Source: Icerya purchasi
Taxonomy: Eukaryota; Arthropoda; Insecta; Hemiptera; Monophlebidae
Length of the DNA stretch: 64,000 nt
Assembly (NCBI GenBank): GCA_039619475.1
Contig: CM077116.1
Span: 302,230,464 to 302,294,463, forward strand
Reading direction: 5' to 3'
Below are positions 12,842 to 26,017 of this stretch, piece after piece; the first letter of the stretch is position 1; every line of letters begins with the position of its first letter. Made by a program: the position numbers and the translations under genes. A model generated the notes under the pieces. It was not told the origin of the DNA. It was given only the letters and a program-made list of their open reading frames with translations, and did no database searches.

Positions 12842-15751
12842 TGCTACACGGACTATACGAAGTACAATTTTTTTTTTTCTTCACCGCAGCTTCCACTTAA
12901 CAGGGAGTAGTCGAGTCATTGACTAGTCCTTCTTTTTTTTTTTTTTAATCCCTTTATAAGCAAAAAAATACCGTGTACAAAGAAGAACTTAAAAAATTGC
13001 CCCTCCCCTAGTCCGCAACCGCTGTAAAATATATCAAAAGATGAAACAAAGGTAAAAGCCTTTTTTTTTTAATACGCACATCATATGCGAAGTGTTTCAG
13101 ACAATGTTCACCCGCTTTTGTCCCATATCATTTAGTTACGCATAATTTTTCACATATGCGCATATCTTTCATATCGCGGAAAACGGTAACTGTCACAATT
13201 TTTTTATTGCTATTTATTATGTTAAATTTGTAGAAGAAGAAAAATCGCCAAGTATTCTCGGTGCTTTAAACACAAAGACAAGTTTATGTTTTGCTGGATC
13301 CGGACTTGGACGCAGCACCCCGATCTCATGATGCAATATCCGGCCATGCTCGACTACAGAACATGCGCTACCGATTCTGCATCATCAAAAATCGCAGAGT
13401 GCGAAGCGAATTTTACACGAATACCTTAAATTCTATCCTTACACTGAACCGCTATCTGTGCAGCAACTCGATAAATGCAAGTGACCAAAACAACGCGGTG
13501 TATCAAGTTAAACCATTCGTAATAGTATGTTTGATGTTTGTCAATTAAATCAACTTATTTTCATTTACCTAGTTAATAAACGGGATTTCTGGCGGCAGTA
13601 TTTGCAAAATTCAAAGGCATGCATGCAGGAAGCGCATTTTCGTAAACATGCGTTACATATTCAATTGAAAAACGGTAAAAAGTAAAAAAAGTTCACTTGC
13701 AGGATGGGATCCGCATCATCACCCTACACCATCAACAAAGTATATTACGGTGCAAGCTAGAGACACGTTTGTTTACTAGAATACTTAACCTCTGTGAGTT
13801 TTTATAGCATTTTATAAAGAAGAAAAAAAAAAAATCGGTATATTCAATCAAGAATTTGTACCCTACTATCAGAATTCCTTTACAGAAATTGTCAGGAAAT
13901 GGTAAAATTGTATATTTAGAAATTTGCGTAGACGAGGAAAAATTGCAAAAAAAAAAAAAAAAAGTGCTGATCTAAGAACCCTACTTTTTGTTATTGCACG
14001 CTTATTTCAATGAATAACAAGTATCAATTGAAAATTCACCTCTGTAAACGAGATTTATCTGGCAACGCTCTCTCAGAGGCAACTCTGATTGGAACCCGAA
14101 ATTTGGCGCGGATTCAATAAATCAATCGTAACGATCAGCAAAATATATAGAGGTAAACTGATAATTTTTGATATGGGCTACAAACATAAATCTAAAATTT
14201 TTAGCGAGAGCCTTATTGCGACAAGAATTTTTTTTGTGCAAAAAAAAAAATTTTAAAACATCTCACTCGGCGGGGGTTTGCGTTAGTTTCCTCATAATCG
14301 ATAACAAATGGAAAAAACGAGCGAACCCCTCGTACTCGATAGTAGCTTGTTATTTTTTTACCGTGAGAAGAAAAGGCAGATGTTTCTAACGATACACACA
14401 CGGCAAAAAAATCGTTGCGCCCTTGTTACTAAAAATGACACACACTGAAAAAGTGGTTTATTCGGTTTTCGTAGTTTATTATTTATTTTTATTATTAAGG
14501 TTCGACTGTCACCGGCAAACAATGAAAATATCTTTCTTTCATAGGAGAATTTTTTATTGTCCTCCCCCAAAGTTTATTCTCCTGTCGAATTATTTCAAAA
14601 GAGGTAATTTCGCTGGTTAACAATTTCGTTATTAATGATCCCTTTTCATACTTTCAAAAATTTTTGGTTTAGGTACGAAATTAAAGCCATTTGAACTGAA
14701 ATCCGCGTAATTATACTTTGAAATTTTAATTTACAAACGCGTAAATTAAAAAATTCATTTTAAAAAATTTAAAAAAATCAAAAAAAACAACTATAGACAC
14801 ATTAAAATTTCGGCATTTTTTCGTTTATTTTTAACCCGGCTTTCACAATCAGTTTATTTCATATATTTTTTCAGATTTCTATCCGCGTCTCTATATTTTT
14901 AATTATTCTTAATCATCTTGTAAGAATTATTTAACAGGTAGAAAAGCAGATACACCGCTCGTCTGATGAAAGAACATATATTTAACTTCGGACAGTGTTG
15001 TCCGTTTATTTTATACATCTATATCTATATGTAGATGTTTTATTATTTTAAATTACGGACATTTGCTGTATTCTGGCGGTAAAAAGGGAAACACATACAA
15101 ATTATGTAAATCGGCAGATAAGAAATCTAGAGGACAATTTTATATAAACATTATTTTTTCCATATTCTGCGCGCTCCAATGGGAGACATTTATTTCGATT
15201 AAAATCAGTTTCATATCAAGAATGATTTCTTTTTCACGACTAATAAACCTTTTTTGGGGAAATAAAGCAATATATTGCGCATTATTATTTCAGCGTGAAT
15301 GACTCCTCGCTGTAGACTTGTTAATTTAGCGTCGACTTATCAACACAGCCTTTTATCAAAAACGGAATAATTTACAATTCTAATAATTGCAATTATAATT
15401 TCGATCAAATTTCGTAAAACAGTTATTATCATATATAATGCAGACTTTAAACTAAACCAAGAAAATCAGAAAAGCCAATTTCAGTAGATGCACTCGAGAA
15501 ATATTGTAAAAAAGGTGTGTGTTAAGGAATGAAAAAGAGCGAGTTGTGAAATGACAATGTATTTTCAAAGCTGAGAAAAAGGAAAACAAAGAGAAACTGT
15601 TCAGGGCAAAAGCGGCACAACATCAGAGCAAATTGAAAACCGAGATGAATTGGTCTAATTGGAATCTTGGAATGGGGTTTAATAAAAATGAACGCGCTCG
15701 AAGGATACTGATTCTTGACTGAAAAATGTTTTTAATAAAGTGTAATTACCA
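12842..15751. other. No gene seen
   Basis: AT-rich, with T and A runs near 12870, 12930, 13055 and 13948. An 85-codon plus frame at 13291-13548 has no motif. Overlapping frames at 14168-14620 are chance frames on opposite strands. Confidence 0.4.
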
Positions 15752-15782
15752 AGAAGACCAAGAAGACCAAGAAGACCAGGAA
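15752..15782 (+). repeat. Short 9-bp tandem repeat
   Basis: About 3.5 units of ACCAAGAAG. In one frame it would read as a Thr-Lys-Lys repeat, but no surrounding coding frame is supported. Confidence 0.7.
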
Positions 15783-16936
15783 GAGGTAAAAGCCAGCAGT
15801 TAGGGAAAGACAGCCAGAAAGCGAACGACGACTGCTTTGAACGGTATATTTAACGTGAAATCAAAGAGGCAGCGTCTACTGCCCTTAGATGTTAATTGCA
15901 TCTAACATCAATTACAAAAGAAATCACTGCACCCCGAACACCTTAATAAATTTCTTAATTACAATAAGCAGCGATCAACTAAACCGTTTTTTATCGTTTT
16001 TCCTTTTTTTTTTATTACACCTAATGAAACCGCCTTTTAATAATTCTTTCCCTACTTAATAAGAGAAATTCGTCATAAAAATAAAATATACGACTAAAAA
16101 AAAATCCCGCGCGTTCTTTTAACCACCTGTAAACCGTTTAAATTAGGTCAAGTTATTACTGATGTACCGCCGCAGTTAAAATCGATTAGGCGCACCTGAT
16201 ATTTTTGTCGTACATCATATACAGGTTTAATAGAAAAACTATAGTATTTTTTAGAGATAACTCTGTAAATAGAAAATCCGTCCGTCGATTATTCCGATAT
16301 TCCGATATTCCGAATCAAAAAAATAATGAAAGATAAAGTTTAACAGTATATTTTAAAAATAATGTATCTCTCTAATTACCGTCGTTTCCTTCACGTATTA
16401 GTAAACTGCGAAACGCGTCGGTAACTAAAACATGATGATGAGCGTTAATAATAATAAAATTTCAGTTTTTTTTTTTGAAGTCATTAAAAAAAGGTGTGCG
16501 TAAATATCAGTTTACTGCCTAAATCAAATTTACACTACAATCAGACATAACTAGATAGGGACAAAAAAAAATTGTCGGAAAATACGCTTAGTTCTAATTT
16601 GTATTTTTAAGATAAGAAAAAAGAAAAAACTTTGACAATTCCAAAAATAAATTTTTGCTAAACTTGATTGAATTCCGTAATTCTATATAAAATCCCTTTT
16701 TCTTATACTTTTTTGTACATTTTAATTTCTCGATACTTGAAATGTTTATTTTATCAAGAACCGTCGTATAGTTTATGTATACACTGAAATAAACGGCACA
16801 TTTTTTTTTTTTCTGCCTTTATACATATTAAAAGTTCTAAATTAAAAACGCTTTCCTTTTTCATCCCGAACAGAAGAAATCCTCATAGTAGTCGTTTAAA
16901 AGAGCTATTTATTTGCAATTTGTCCAGCTGCTTTTA

Positions 16937-16971
<35 letters not shown>

Positions 16972-17450
16972 AGACGGATTCGGCATTTCTTACGGCCTTT
17001 GTCAACGCTGTCCGAGCTAGAAAATAATATTTTTGCAATAATCATTAACTTCTCGGCGGTCTCGGCAGCGGGCAAAAGCGGCATGGTTGTCAAAGATGCT
17101 TTCTCGGCTAAAAAATCGAAGGATCCCGGCACAGATGTTCTGACCGCTGCGCCGGGATAGCGAACTGGTTTCTTTGCGGGTGGCCGAAAAGCGGAGATAG
17201 AGCCTTTGCTGGCGGCATAGGCGTTTGAAATGCGTACCAAGCTATGTTAAGCCGGCAGAAGCTTTTTAACAAAAAACCCGAAAAGGCATACCGGCAGGGT
17301 AATCGTCGCTAAATAAAATTAACGACTTTATAACTTTCTAAAAAAATCTTTTCGGCGGTGTTTTTTTTATTTGTTAATATTTTTGTGTAAAATTAGTCGT
17401 TTTAACGAAAGGCAAGAGGACATCGAGCGATCCTCGCCAGACACATTTTA
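15783..17450. other. No assigned gene; compositional outlier at 17030-17240
   Basis: A perfect (TA)n tract lies at 16940-16969. The adjacent 17030-17240 is much richer in G+C than its surroundings and is open on both strands; the minus frame (16905-17240) contains VRTSVPGSFDFLAEKASLTT and the plus frame contains MVVKDAFSAKKSKDPGTDVL. I cannot tell which strand, if either, is coding and recognise no family. Confidence 0.35.
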
Positions 17451-17850
17451 TGTTAGTTGCTCGCAAGAATCGCTCGTAAGAGTCTTAGGCTGAACGTCGT
17501 CGAGACTCCTTTGCCTCAAGAAACTCGTCGCGTTGTCGTTTTGAAAATCGTACGTGCTCTGCCGCACGCGGTTCTCGTAGAAAATTTTTCTATGTATTAA
17601 TTTGTTCATAAGTATACTTCTCGGGTGAACGCCAAAATCATCCTGTTAACAATTTTATTATAATTTTTTTATCCTAGCGAAAATATACGCGTTTAAAGTC
17701 GAAATCTTTCTTATTGGACACGGGGTGGGTCCCGGTGACATCTCCGCCGCGGAGACTTTCTTTTTTCGTTAAACCTTAGGAAGGCCTAAAGCTCTACGAA
17801 TTGAGTTTCCGGTAATGACACACCGGGGTTAAGTGTCATTGGCGCCCGAA
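17451..17850 (+). mobile_element. Possible solo or truncated LTR with tRNA-Lys-type primer-binding site
   Basis: TGGCGCCCGAA at 17840-17850 equals the first 11 bases of the classical tRNA-Lys3 primer-binding site used by many retroelements. It is preceded by a roughly 390-bp stretch starting TGTTAGTTGCTC, richer in CG than the surroundings. Downstream, after a T-rich gap, ATGAGTCCATCTCAACTGTC (17923) opens a frame of 13 codons. No second LTR was found, so boundaries are a guess and the match may be chance. Confidence 0.3.
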
Positions 17851-20631
17851 TTCTTTATTTTCTTTTATTTTTTTTTTATTATTATTTTTTTTATTAATTC
17901 TACATCATCGAAAAAAAAAAAAATGAGTCCATCTCAACTGTCATCGGAACGGGGAAATGAGTAAAGCTGATTCAGCTCAAATGTCGCCAATGAACAGCGA
18001 AAAGAGCATTCAGCTCAATATATATATATGTATATTGTAATGTGTCCATTACTGGTGTAAAATAATGAATACTAAAACAAAAAATAGTGAAATAAAAATA
18101 AATAAAAATTATCGAAAACGTGGTTCGAGTGAGAATGTGCACGTGATTGAAATCTTATTTGTGTCGGTCGGGGGATGAATGCATCGTCACGCGGGCACCA
18201 GAGAAATGCCCATTCGTAAATGAAATAAACGGTGATTGGTCGAACCGAAAACAAAGGAAGACTCATAGAGACATGAGTGAAAATATGGCAAAAAGGGAAG
18301 TTAGTCGACCTCTGCCATCGGTGAAGAAGCGAGTCGTTTTTTGGCAGACGGTCCTGGTATTGAAAGAAATCGCGTCTGGAAAAAAGAATAACCTCTAGTC
18401 GCCCGTCAGATCGGTTACTAGAGTAGTTCCATTCGCGAAAGTAAATTACGTAATGTTCAATAAATTTTGATTAACATTCATTGCAAGTTCACTTCTCGTA
18501 CCATCACCAAAACAATCACCGCCAGCTTACTCATCCGAGATTCTTTACCATCGCGTTCCTGCGTCACCACCGGTAAACAGCGATACGTACCATTTTATAT
18601 TTACTTTTTATAATCGGTGTTTTTCCTTATCATATACGTATAATAATTATGATTACTAATTGCTTTTCAACGGCGGTCGACCGGTAAATATATAGGTAAA
18701 AATTCCGACTGATCATTTCGACTTAATAATAAAAAGAAAAAAATAATCATAATAATAATAATAATAAATAAAGTAAAATACACGAGTCTGAAGAGATCTC
18801 GCGGTTGGAGTCGAATACCAAACGGTAATCGTTTCACTTGGCATCGCTGGTAGGGGGATCTAAATTCCTAAACGATAACGTTTCAGTACATAAATTTGAA
18901 AGAGATGAAGAGCACATTTCGGTATTTAACACTTTGGTAAAATGGGTAACACAGTAATTTCCCCTGCATTCGCTGAACCGCTGTTAAGCTGATCGATGAA
19001 ATTAATTTCGGGCATTTATTATAATGGCTTCTTTACGCTGGTTAAAATGAAATATACTACAAAACACTCTGCATCCACCAAAATGGCGCCGATATGAAAT
19101 AGGCTATACAAACAATTCTACATTTCCGTTAGGCGCTTTCTGACATCTTCTCAAATACTCCTGGCGCTGTGGTCGGGCTCACGACTTTCCGTCTGCCGCG
19201 CTTTAGGGTTCATGTACTGCGATATAGCCTAGGTTGTTACAGGAAGTGCGCGGAGTAACCCCCCTTCCGAAAAAGAAAAAAACACTACTGGTAGTGTATT
19301 CGCTTTTTTTTTTTTTATTCTCAGTCCTTCATTTGCTGATTTTTCAAAAATTCTGAAATTTGGTCCGGTAATATTATTATATAGTCTTTGCAGAAAACTA
19401 AAAAAAAAAAACAAAAAAAAAAAAACAACAAAAGAATCGCTATTATTATAGCGTGGAAATGTGTTCTTTTCATCTTTCGCGCTGCCTGGATACAACGACA
19501 CGTCGGCTCTCTGATCGTGAGAAATAATGACTTTAGTAGTCACCCTAAAAATAGAATTTGTGTACCTCGCGGCAAATCCCAAGACCGCGTCGTTTTTTGT
19601 TTTTCGTTTTTCTCAGTAGGCATAGCGTTAACGGGGGGGGGGGTAACAAAACTCAGCAGCAGGTGGGTGGAACAGTCTTTTTTCAACGTTCGAATCTCGA
19701 AATAAAATGGCGTAAAAAATTCAACTTTTTTTGCTGGATTGCAAGGATGCCAACTATGAACTCGACGCTATTAAGATGGAGCAAAAAGGTTAGACGATAA
19801 CAAAAATAGAAACAACAAAAGCGGCCGGGGCAGGAACTAACGCATAAAACGCAAGAAGCGCGGAAGACCTAAAAGTTGGAAAATCCGAAGAAGAAGAAGA
19901 ATAAGAAGAGAACACTGGGAGCAAAACGTAGCCGGTACAGGTAAAATCGCGATAAATTAAGCAGAAAAGTCTCTACAGAATCCCAGAGTAAGCTGCTATG
20001 TCATAAATACGACTATGCCGCATATACTTTATAGCATAATGATAATTTTATAATTTCAATTTACAATATTTTCCGGTCTAATCGAAGTCGATATAATAAA
20101 ACGGAATTGGAATGTTAAAAAATCATGAAATCGGACCGGGCACAGAACCTAATCGAAAAACATATTTTCAATTTACTTCAAAGGAAATCACGTTATTAGT
20201 ACTAAGAAATTTACATAAAGTATATAGATGCGATGCTGACGATGATTATTTTTGTGTAATGAAAAGTCGAAAAACGATCTTTCTCTCGTGTAATAAGGAT
20301 GATGTGTGTTTTTTCAAGGACAATTTCAACTAGCGCGAGATGATTATATGTTGAGAGATGGCTGAGAGTTTTAAAATTAAGAAAATCTCAAATAAATGTT
20401 AAAAATAGCGTATTTATTACACAATGTTCTCCTAAATATCTGCGCAGCCAATTGCGCACCATCTTTCGCCACAACCACCGGGAATTACGTCGCAAAGAGG
20501 AGCAAAAAAACACAGTCTGCACTTGTATTTCATTTCCGAGTGACTGTCCTTAGACTAAGAATAAACGCGTATTATCATTATAACGTTTTCGCGGTCGGCT
20601 CCTACAGTCCATCCTTTGTCCAATACTTTAG
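17851..20631. other. No gene supported
   Basis: Contains a TA run near 18020, a segment at 18116-18182 related to 6903-6960 and 35041-35112, a TAA-rich patch near 18750 and two A tracts near 19410-19430. Overlapping frames at 19229-19800 are homopolymer-driven. A 73-codon frame at 20112-20333 has no recognised domain. Confidence 0.35.
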
Positions 20632-20871
20632 CTAATGTTTCTCTTCTTCGTCAATATCTTTATATAGTTTGACGGATTCCCAATTACACTTTAAATAGAT
20701 GCTCGTTATAAGAGTGCCGCCGCCCCACGCATACAGAACATTGTTGCACTCTGCTCTATTTCCACGGAAGTTTCCGGACCTCTCGTCTAAACTCCAGCTT
20801 GTCGCTACATAAATCAATTCTGCCTCTTGGCTTTCTTCATCATTCGCTGCAGCCGTCTTCCCGTTTTCCAT
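20632..20871 (-). CDS. Candidate first-exon-like ORF, unknown
   Basis: An 80-codon minus frame starts in a fair context (TTAGGATGG) and reads MENGKTAAANDEESQEAELI, then a mixed, non-repetitive sequence including YAWGGGTLIT, ending EEEKH. It lies just downstream, in its own direction, of the CpG-rich block at 20940-21900, as a first coding exon would. No domain is recognised. It could also be LINE debris, since another frame over the same bases resembles nothing better. Confidence 0.25.
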   Translation of the reverse strand: MENGKTAAANDEESQEAELIYVATSWSLDERSGNFRGNRAECNNVLYAWGGGTLITSIYLKCNWESVKLYKDIDEEEKH

Positions 20872-20939
20872 CCTAATGCGTCAAATACTGGCGAATTAAA
20901 TGTTGTTTTCCTTTAAAAACTATTCCCCCCTTTGTTGCA

Positions 20940-21900
20940 TTTCGAAGTCAAACTTGAGAAAGCTCCCCACCACCACCACCATCTTTTGATCGATGCGCAG
21001 CAGTAATGAGGAAAATTTCACGACCGACCGATCTGGCAGCTGCTGGCCCCATTTTTCTTAAAATTTAAGCCGAAACGGCTGGTCCGCACCTTAAACGGTT
21101 TAACTTGCTAACTCGCATGTTATACACCGTCCACGGTGACGGCCTATTAACTTTCCACCGACAACGGCCTACTGGGCGTTGTTGTTTCGATAAGGAGACC
21201 CAGTCCGGACAGAAAGGGGAGCTTGTTTAATTCGTTTCGGCGAATTTCAGCGGATTCCAGGGGATTCCAGGGAGCGATGCAACATACGGGGAAACCTTGT
21301 TTCAGAAACACACGCTGCACGGGAAGCGGTAATTCCGTTTTAAGAAGCACTAGTACACAGGCTGGCAGAGTCAGGTCGAGTGAAGTGTAATAAAACACAA
21401 CTGTTGCCCAGGCTCGTTTGCAATTTAACAGAAATGTGTTCCGTCTTATTCCGATAAACGAAATGCGACCGGCAGCCGAACGCAACGACAGGCCGCACCG
21501 CGACGCTTCCTCCGTGCGTCCATCGCCGTTTGACGGTCTACAAAATCGATAACGTTCTCAGCGGCGACGACGACGTTCATCGCAGCAACAGAGCTAATTT
21601 CTATATCGCGATAAACTCCTCCGAGATAACCTTCGCATAACGTCCAGCAACCCTGCCTGTCGCTTCCAGACCGCCTATATTCGCGTGAACTTTCAATCTC
21701 GAACTAATCATTTAAAAACGAAAACAAGCGCGCACGTTTCCTCCCTCGCCGCCTCCTGCTAATCGCTAGCCGCATCAGTGTCCAAATGTAATTCGGATTC
21801 AAACACCAGCAGCAGCTAGTTAGTTAGTCGGCTAAACTTCCGGCCCTCTAATAGCTACACTGTAATCAGCTGATTTGGTCCAGACGCGTTCACATCTTAC
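20940..21900. promoter_or_regulatory. CpG-rich block, possible promoter/first exon
   Basis: This kilobase is clearly richer in G+C and CpG than the rest of the window, with few homopolymers, CAC and GACGAC triplet runs near 20970 and 21565, and long open frames on both strands (a 112-codon minus frame at 21147-21485 and an 84-codon plus stretch over the same bases). Open frames on both strands are expected simply from fewer AT-rich stops. Unmethylated promoter or 5' UTR DNA of a host gene is one explanation; none is proven. Confidence 0.3.
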
Positions 21901-21917
21901 ATTAGACACAGTGTTAG

Positions 21918-22056
21918 TTTTATTATTTTTATTATTATTATTATTATGTTTTCTTTTCTTTTTTAAAATTTTTGTACGTTTTTGCGACAGCAGGATTCGA
22001 ACCAGGTATCGTATCCGATCGAAACAACACTACCTAACTAACTAGGCCACAAGCTT
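21918..22056 (-). mobile_element. tRNA-derived SINE, minus strand
   Basis: On the minus strand the head AAGCTTGTGGCCTAGTTAGT has an A box and CTGGTTCGAATCCTG at 21990-22004 is an excellent B box. It is followed, towards lower coordinates, by an A-rich segment and an (ATA)n tail at 21918-21947. The head resembles SINE family A at 12697. It lacks a proper anticodon stem, so it is not counted as a working tRNA gene. Confidence 0.7.
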
Positions 22057-24903
22057 AGTGTGTCGGAGTAATAAAGTCCGCTCCCCGTATTAGTTATATA
22101 AATATTTGTATTTTTTTTATTTCCAGGCCCCCTCCCCTTAACAAGAAAAAAAAACAAAACAAAAAAAAAACGACTGTACATTGAAGCGATAAACGTTTGT
22201 TTTTCGTGCCGTCAGCGATGCCAACCACGAGATCTCTTCGAACTCGTGAATTTTATTTATTTATTATTATTATTTAATCGGGACAAAAGATAAGTTAGAT
22301 AAATGTAGGTGAATATGTATGCCTGTTTGTTAAAACTGTATAATATTTAATAACAAACAAATATAATAAATTATTTTTACCCTTATATTTGTTTGTTTTT
22401 TAAAGTTTATCTTTATTATAAGTTAGATAAGTTTGAAGTTTTAATGATATATATGTTCTGATACCCTACACAAATCTTTCGTTACCGATCAACCGCTGAA
22501 AATCAATTATTAATTATGACACACGTATATGATAAAGAAATTTAATAAAATAAATAATACGTATTACACTGTTGTTGGCAGCAAATCCGATGGCGGCAGG
22601 ATGCGGCGGAATTCGTTTCGGTCTGCGACGTCCAGAGCCTTTGGTTGCGAGAAAGATACTTTTCATGTATTTTAATTTAACTCGGCGACCACGACGAACT
22701 TTGCTAAATGGCGTTCCTTAAACACTTGTTTATATTCGATAATAACTTCGGAAACCCGATAACGTACACTGACGAAAACAAATTTCTGAGCAATACAAAA
22801 ACGAGCGACTTTCTATTTGATGACCAGGAGAAATTCATTCGTAGAAGGTAAAAAAAAAAACACGACTGCTCGCTAAAGAGGAGTAATTACTTGAGCCAAA
22901 GACAATACTAACTGTTACCAAAACCTTCCTTCGATCTCTGGTCATTTCCTTTTTCCTTTCCATCCCGTGATTATCGAATCAGGTACACGCTTCCTCTTGC
23001 GCTGATCGATGATTGGTTATCCCGACCGACAACAGGATCTCACCTACACGCATATTTACACTCGCACCATCTTTTCCGAATTTCTTAATTTTATTATCTT
23101 ATTTTTATGTTTTTTTTCCTTTTTATTTATTATATTTTTATTTATTTTTTTTATTTATTATTTAATTTTTTACTTTTTTCTTTAAGCCGTGTAAAAAGGG
23201 CACATTACAACATACCGCGATAAAATAAAATCGACAATTACAAAATGTGGGAATGTAAATGTTAAAGTGGCTAAGGAATGACCAAAAAACAGGTTCTGTG
23301 GCTGTGGTGCATTTCCTTAAATTGCCTAGTACAGATTTGTATGTTCCCGAAAAATTGGACGAAAAAATAATAGCGCGCTGATTTTTAGGAGTTCAATAAG
23401 GGGGGGGGGGGGCTGCAGACAAAAAAACAAGATTAGTCATTTGAACGTGTAATTTTCGAAAACCCATATCGCTTCAACATTGCAACATACTCGTAATTAT
23501 TAAGTGTTACAATATTATTGACGAGCTTCCTTCAAAAATGTTAAAAAATACATCGGATTTTGTAGCATTTAATAAATTTTTATTAAAAATATTCGACATC
23601 GAGGAGTTTACTTTAAAATCTACCTTATCAGACGTTACCACTAAATTGATTATCAATGAATTATTATTAAATCACTAAAAACAATAAATTTTTCCTTTAT
23701 ACATATTTATTGTCGTTCAGAGTTATAATTAATTATTTCTATATTGGAGATAATTTTAAAAAATTCTATAAGGGAAAAAGGATTTAGACCTTAAAAATGA
23801 TGTCAATATCGTTAAGCATTAAATCAAACAACCTCATTCCAGTTTTTCATTATACAGCGTAAATTTAAATTCGCACAGAGATAAGTCACAACTCTTCGAG
23901 TTTCTTCAAATTCGGAAAAATATCCTTTTCCGGAAAAGCATTATTGATTAATTATCGACAGATTTCCTTTTTCTATATTTCATTCGGAAAATCACCGCAA
24001 CGATCGGGGTTTTATTGACCTCTTCCTTTAATTAGACGATAAACTCTCACATTGTTTCACGGATAAATGTTGCCTCTATTTACTTTGTTACACTTAGGTC
24101 GCTTCGCGTAATAAAAAGCTAATTATACCGAAAATACTTTCAAGATTTCCCGTTAAAATCGGAAATATTTTCATACGAAAACTAGGCAATAATTGTCACG
24201 TTTCTATTATTTCATTTCTAGCTGGAGTATGGATTCAGAATAAAAACGAAATATCATAAATATTCGACGATAACGCCAATTCTCTTGCCGCAGCGAACAA
24301 TTCGTTCGGTATACAGTCACCGACAACTCTGCATCACTTATTATTATACAAAAAAAAATTGTTCCGATAAAAAGCGGCCATTACGTGTACCGATGATGTG
24401 CGTGTACTATTCGCTCAAAATATAAAAATTAGTTAAACCATTAAAACAATTCGGCGATTCAACCGAGCGGAAAGTCGTTTGCAGTGAATAAACCGAATCT
24501 GCCTTGCAGACACAAAGCAACTGAAAACTAAACAATAAAAGCCAACAAAAAATTTAAAAAGAAGCAAATAAACAAAAAAAACAAAACATATTGACCTCAT
24601 TGTTACTAATGAAAAACGCTGCGATTAATTTTTATTGCGAAAATATTTGATTGGTGGAAAATTATGATTAAAATCAAATGGTAGTTGTGTATTCGTTCTC
24701 GATGTATTGCACAAATAAGAGATGGAAAATTATCTCATTACTGCGTGCCCGACTTTAATAATTTAGACAATTTCAACATTTTCCCTGCCATTTTTTCAAA
24801 TTTTTTTTTAAACTTTGGCCAGCCGCGCCACCGATGATGAATTTAAAAAGTATACTCTGCATTCTCTCACTTATGAAAAATATGTTAACGATGTAATGCA
24901 TAC
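22057..24903. other. No gene seen
   Basis: AT-rich with a G12 run at 23401-23412 and a T-rich low-complexity patch at 23090-23180. About 50 codons are open in two frames near 22570-22730, a slightly GC-richer patch, but with no motif. Confidence 0.4.
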
Positions 24904-24952
<49 letters not shown>

Positions 24953-25007
24953 CGATTGAAACACAAATAAAATAAATCGAAATAAAGAAGTGACGGAAGA
25001 AAAAAAT

Positions 25008-25077
<70 letters not shown>
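24904..25077. repeat. TA tract and compound (CA)n(TA)n(TG)n microsatellite
   Basis: 24904-24949 is nearly pure TA. 25008-25077 runs CA repeats, then TA repeats, then TG repeats; as one strand the CA and TG arms are complementary, so it can fold into one long hairpin. The Tyr-Ile and Thr-His repeat frames across it are artefacts. Confidence 0.95.
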
Positions 25078-26017
25078 AAATATATGTAGGGGGAGAGGAA
25101 TAAATTATAATGAAGAGTAAACGAAAATGTGTGAATATTTGAAAAATTCTGCTTGTCCTTGGTATCAACGCGGGGGAACATATTTACCCAGAGAAATTAT
25201 TATTCGAGGTGAGAATTGGAATAAAGAGGAAAAAAGATCTAAGTAAAAGGCGACTGTAATCGGCCATTAGTTGCGATTAAATCAAGTTAGAAGCAAGCCG
25301 CTCGATCATCGGAATTAGGGTAGATTACCCTTTAAGTTTTCGGTTTTTATATCTCCTCGCCTGTTGAAATAACGGAATAGTCTACCTGTTTTGTTTTTTT
25401 TTTTTTCTTGGATCAAACTAGAAATGCGCGAAAGCGATACCCACATAAAATAATTCATTTCGCCATTCGAACACTGCTTTTTATTAACGTAATAAGTCTA
25501 ACTTTCGTCCACCATGAACGATCGGACCACGCAGCGATTCATCTGTCACCGGATATCCAACAACAACGATACGTACAATTTTGCCATACTTTTTTAAGTA
25601 ATCATTGTTATTTAGTCGTTATTTTCGTAAATTTATTAATTGCGTATTTCAGCGGCCGGCCGATCGAGAAAGATTTATGTAAATGGCTTTCTAATATAAA
25701 TCTTAAAAACCGTAATTTCTCACGTTTATTTTCGAAAATAATAATAATAATAATAATAATAATTACAAATAATAATGCGTCCACCGCATAAAACGAGGCC
25801 GTAATGGCACCTCTAAGGGTGTTGTAATAAAACGTATAACAACGTTACATTATTTAGCATGCCTGATGGGGAACAGTAATAGAAAAATGTTCCCTAGTGG
25901 AACGAAGCAGTGAATAAAATTAAATTAAGAAATTAGGAAATAAAGAAATTATGAAATTGGGAAATTTTAAGAAAACAATATTATTAATCTATTAATAAAT
26001 AAAATTTAAAAATAAAT
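25078..26017. other. No gene supported
   Basis: A 127-codon plus frame at 25408-25791 ends in an ATA microsatellite (about 25739-25765) and has no recognised domain. No other structure noticed. Confidence 0.35.

Noticed and set aside
19229..19800. Three overlapping frames of 80-117 codons
   Set aside because: Held open by T and A homopolymers on opposite strands, with no domain.
21984..22056. tRNA gene
   Set aside because: The A and B boxes are good, but there is no proper anticodon stem and the copy ends in an ATA tail, so it is a SINE head.
24773..25181. 98- and 131-codon minus frames rich in Tyr-Ile and Thr-His
   Set aside because: They only read through TA, CA and TG microsatellites.
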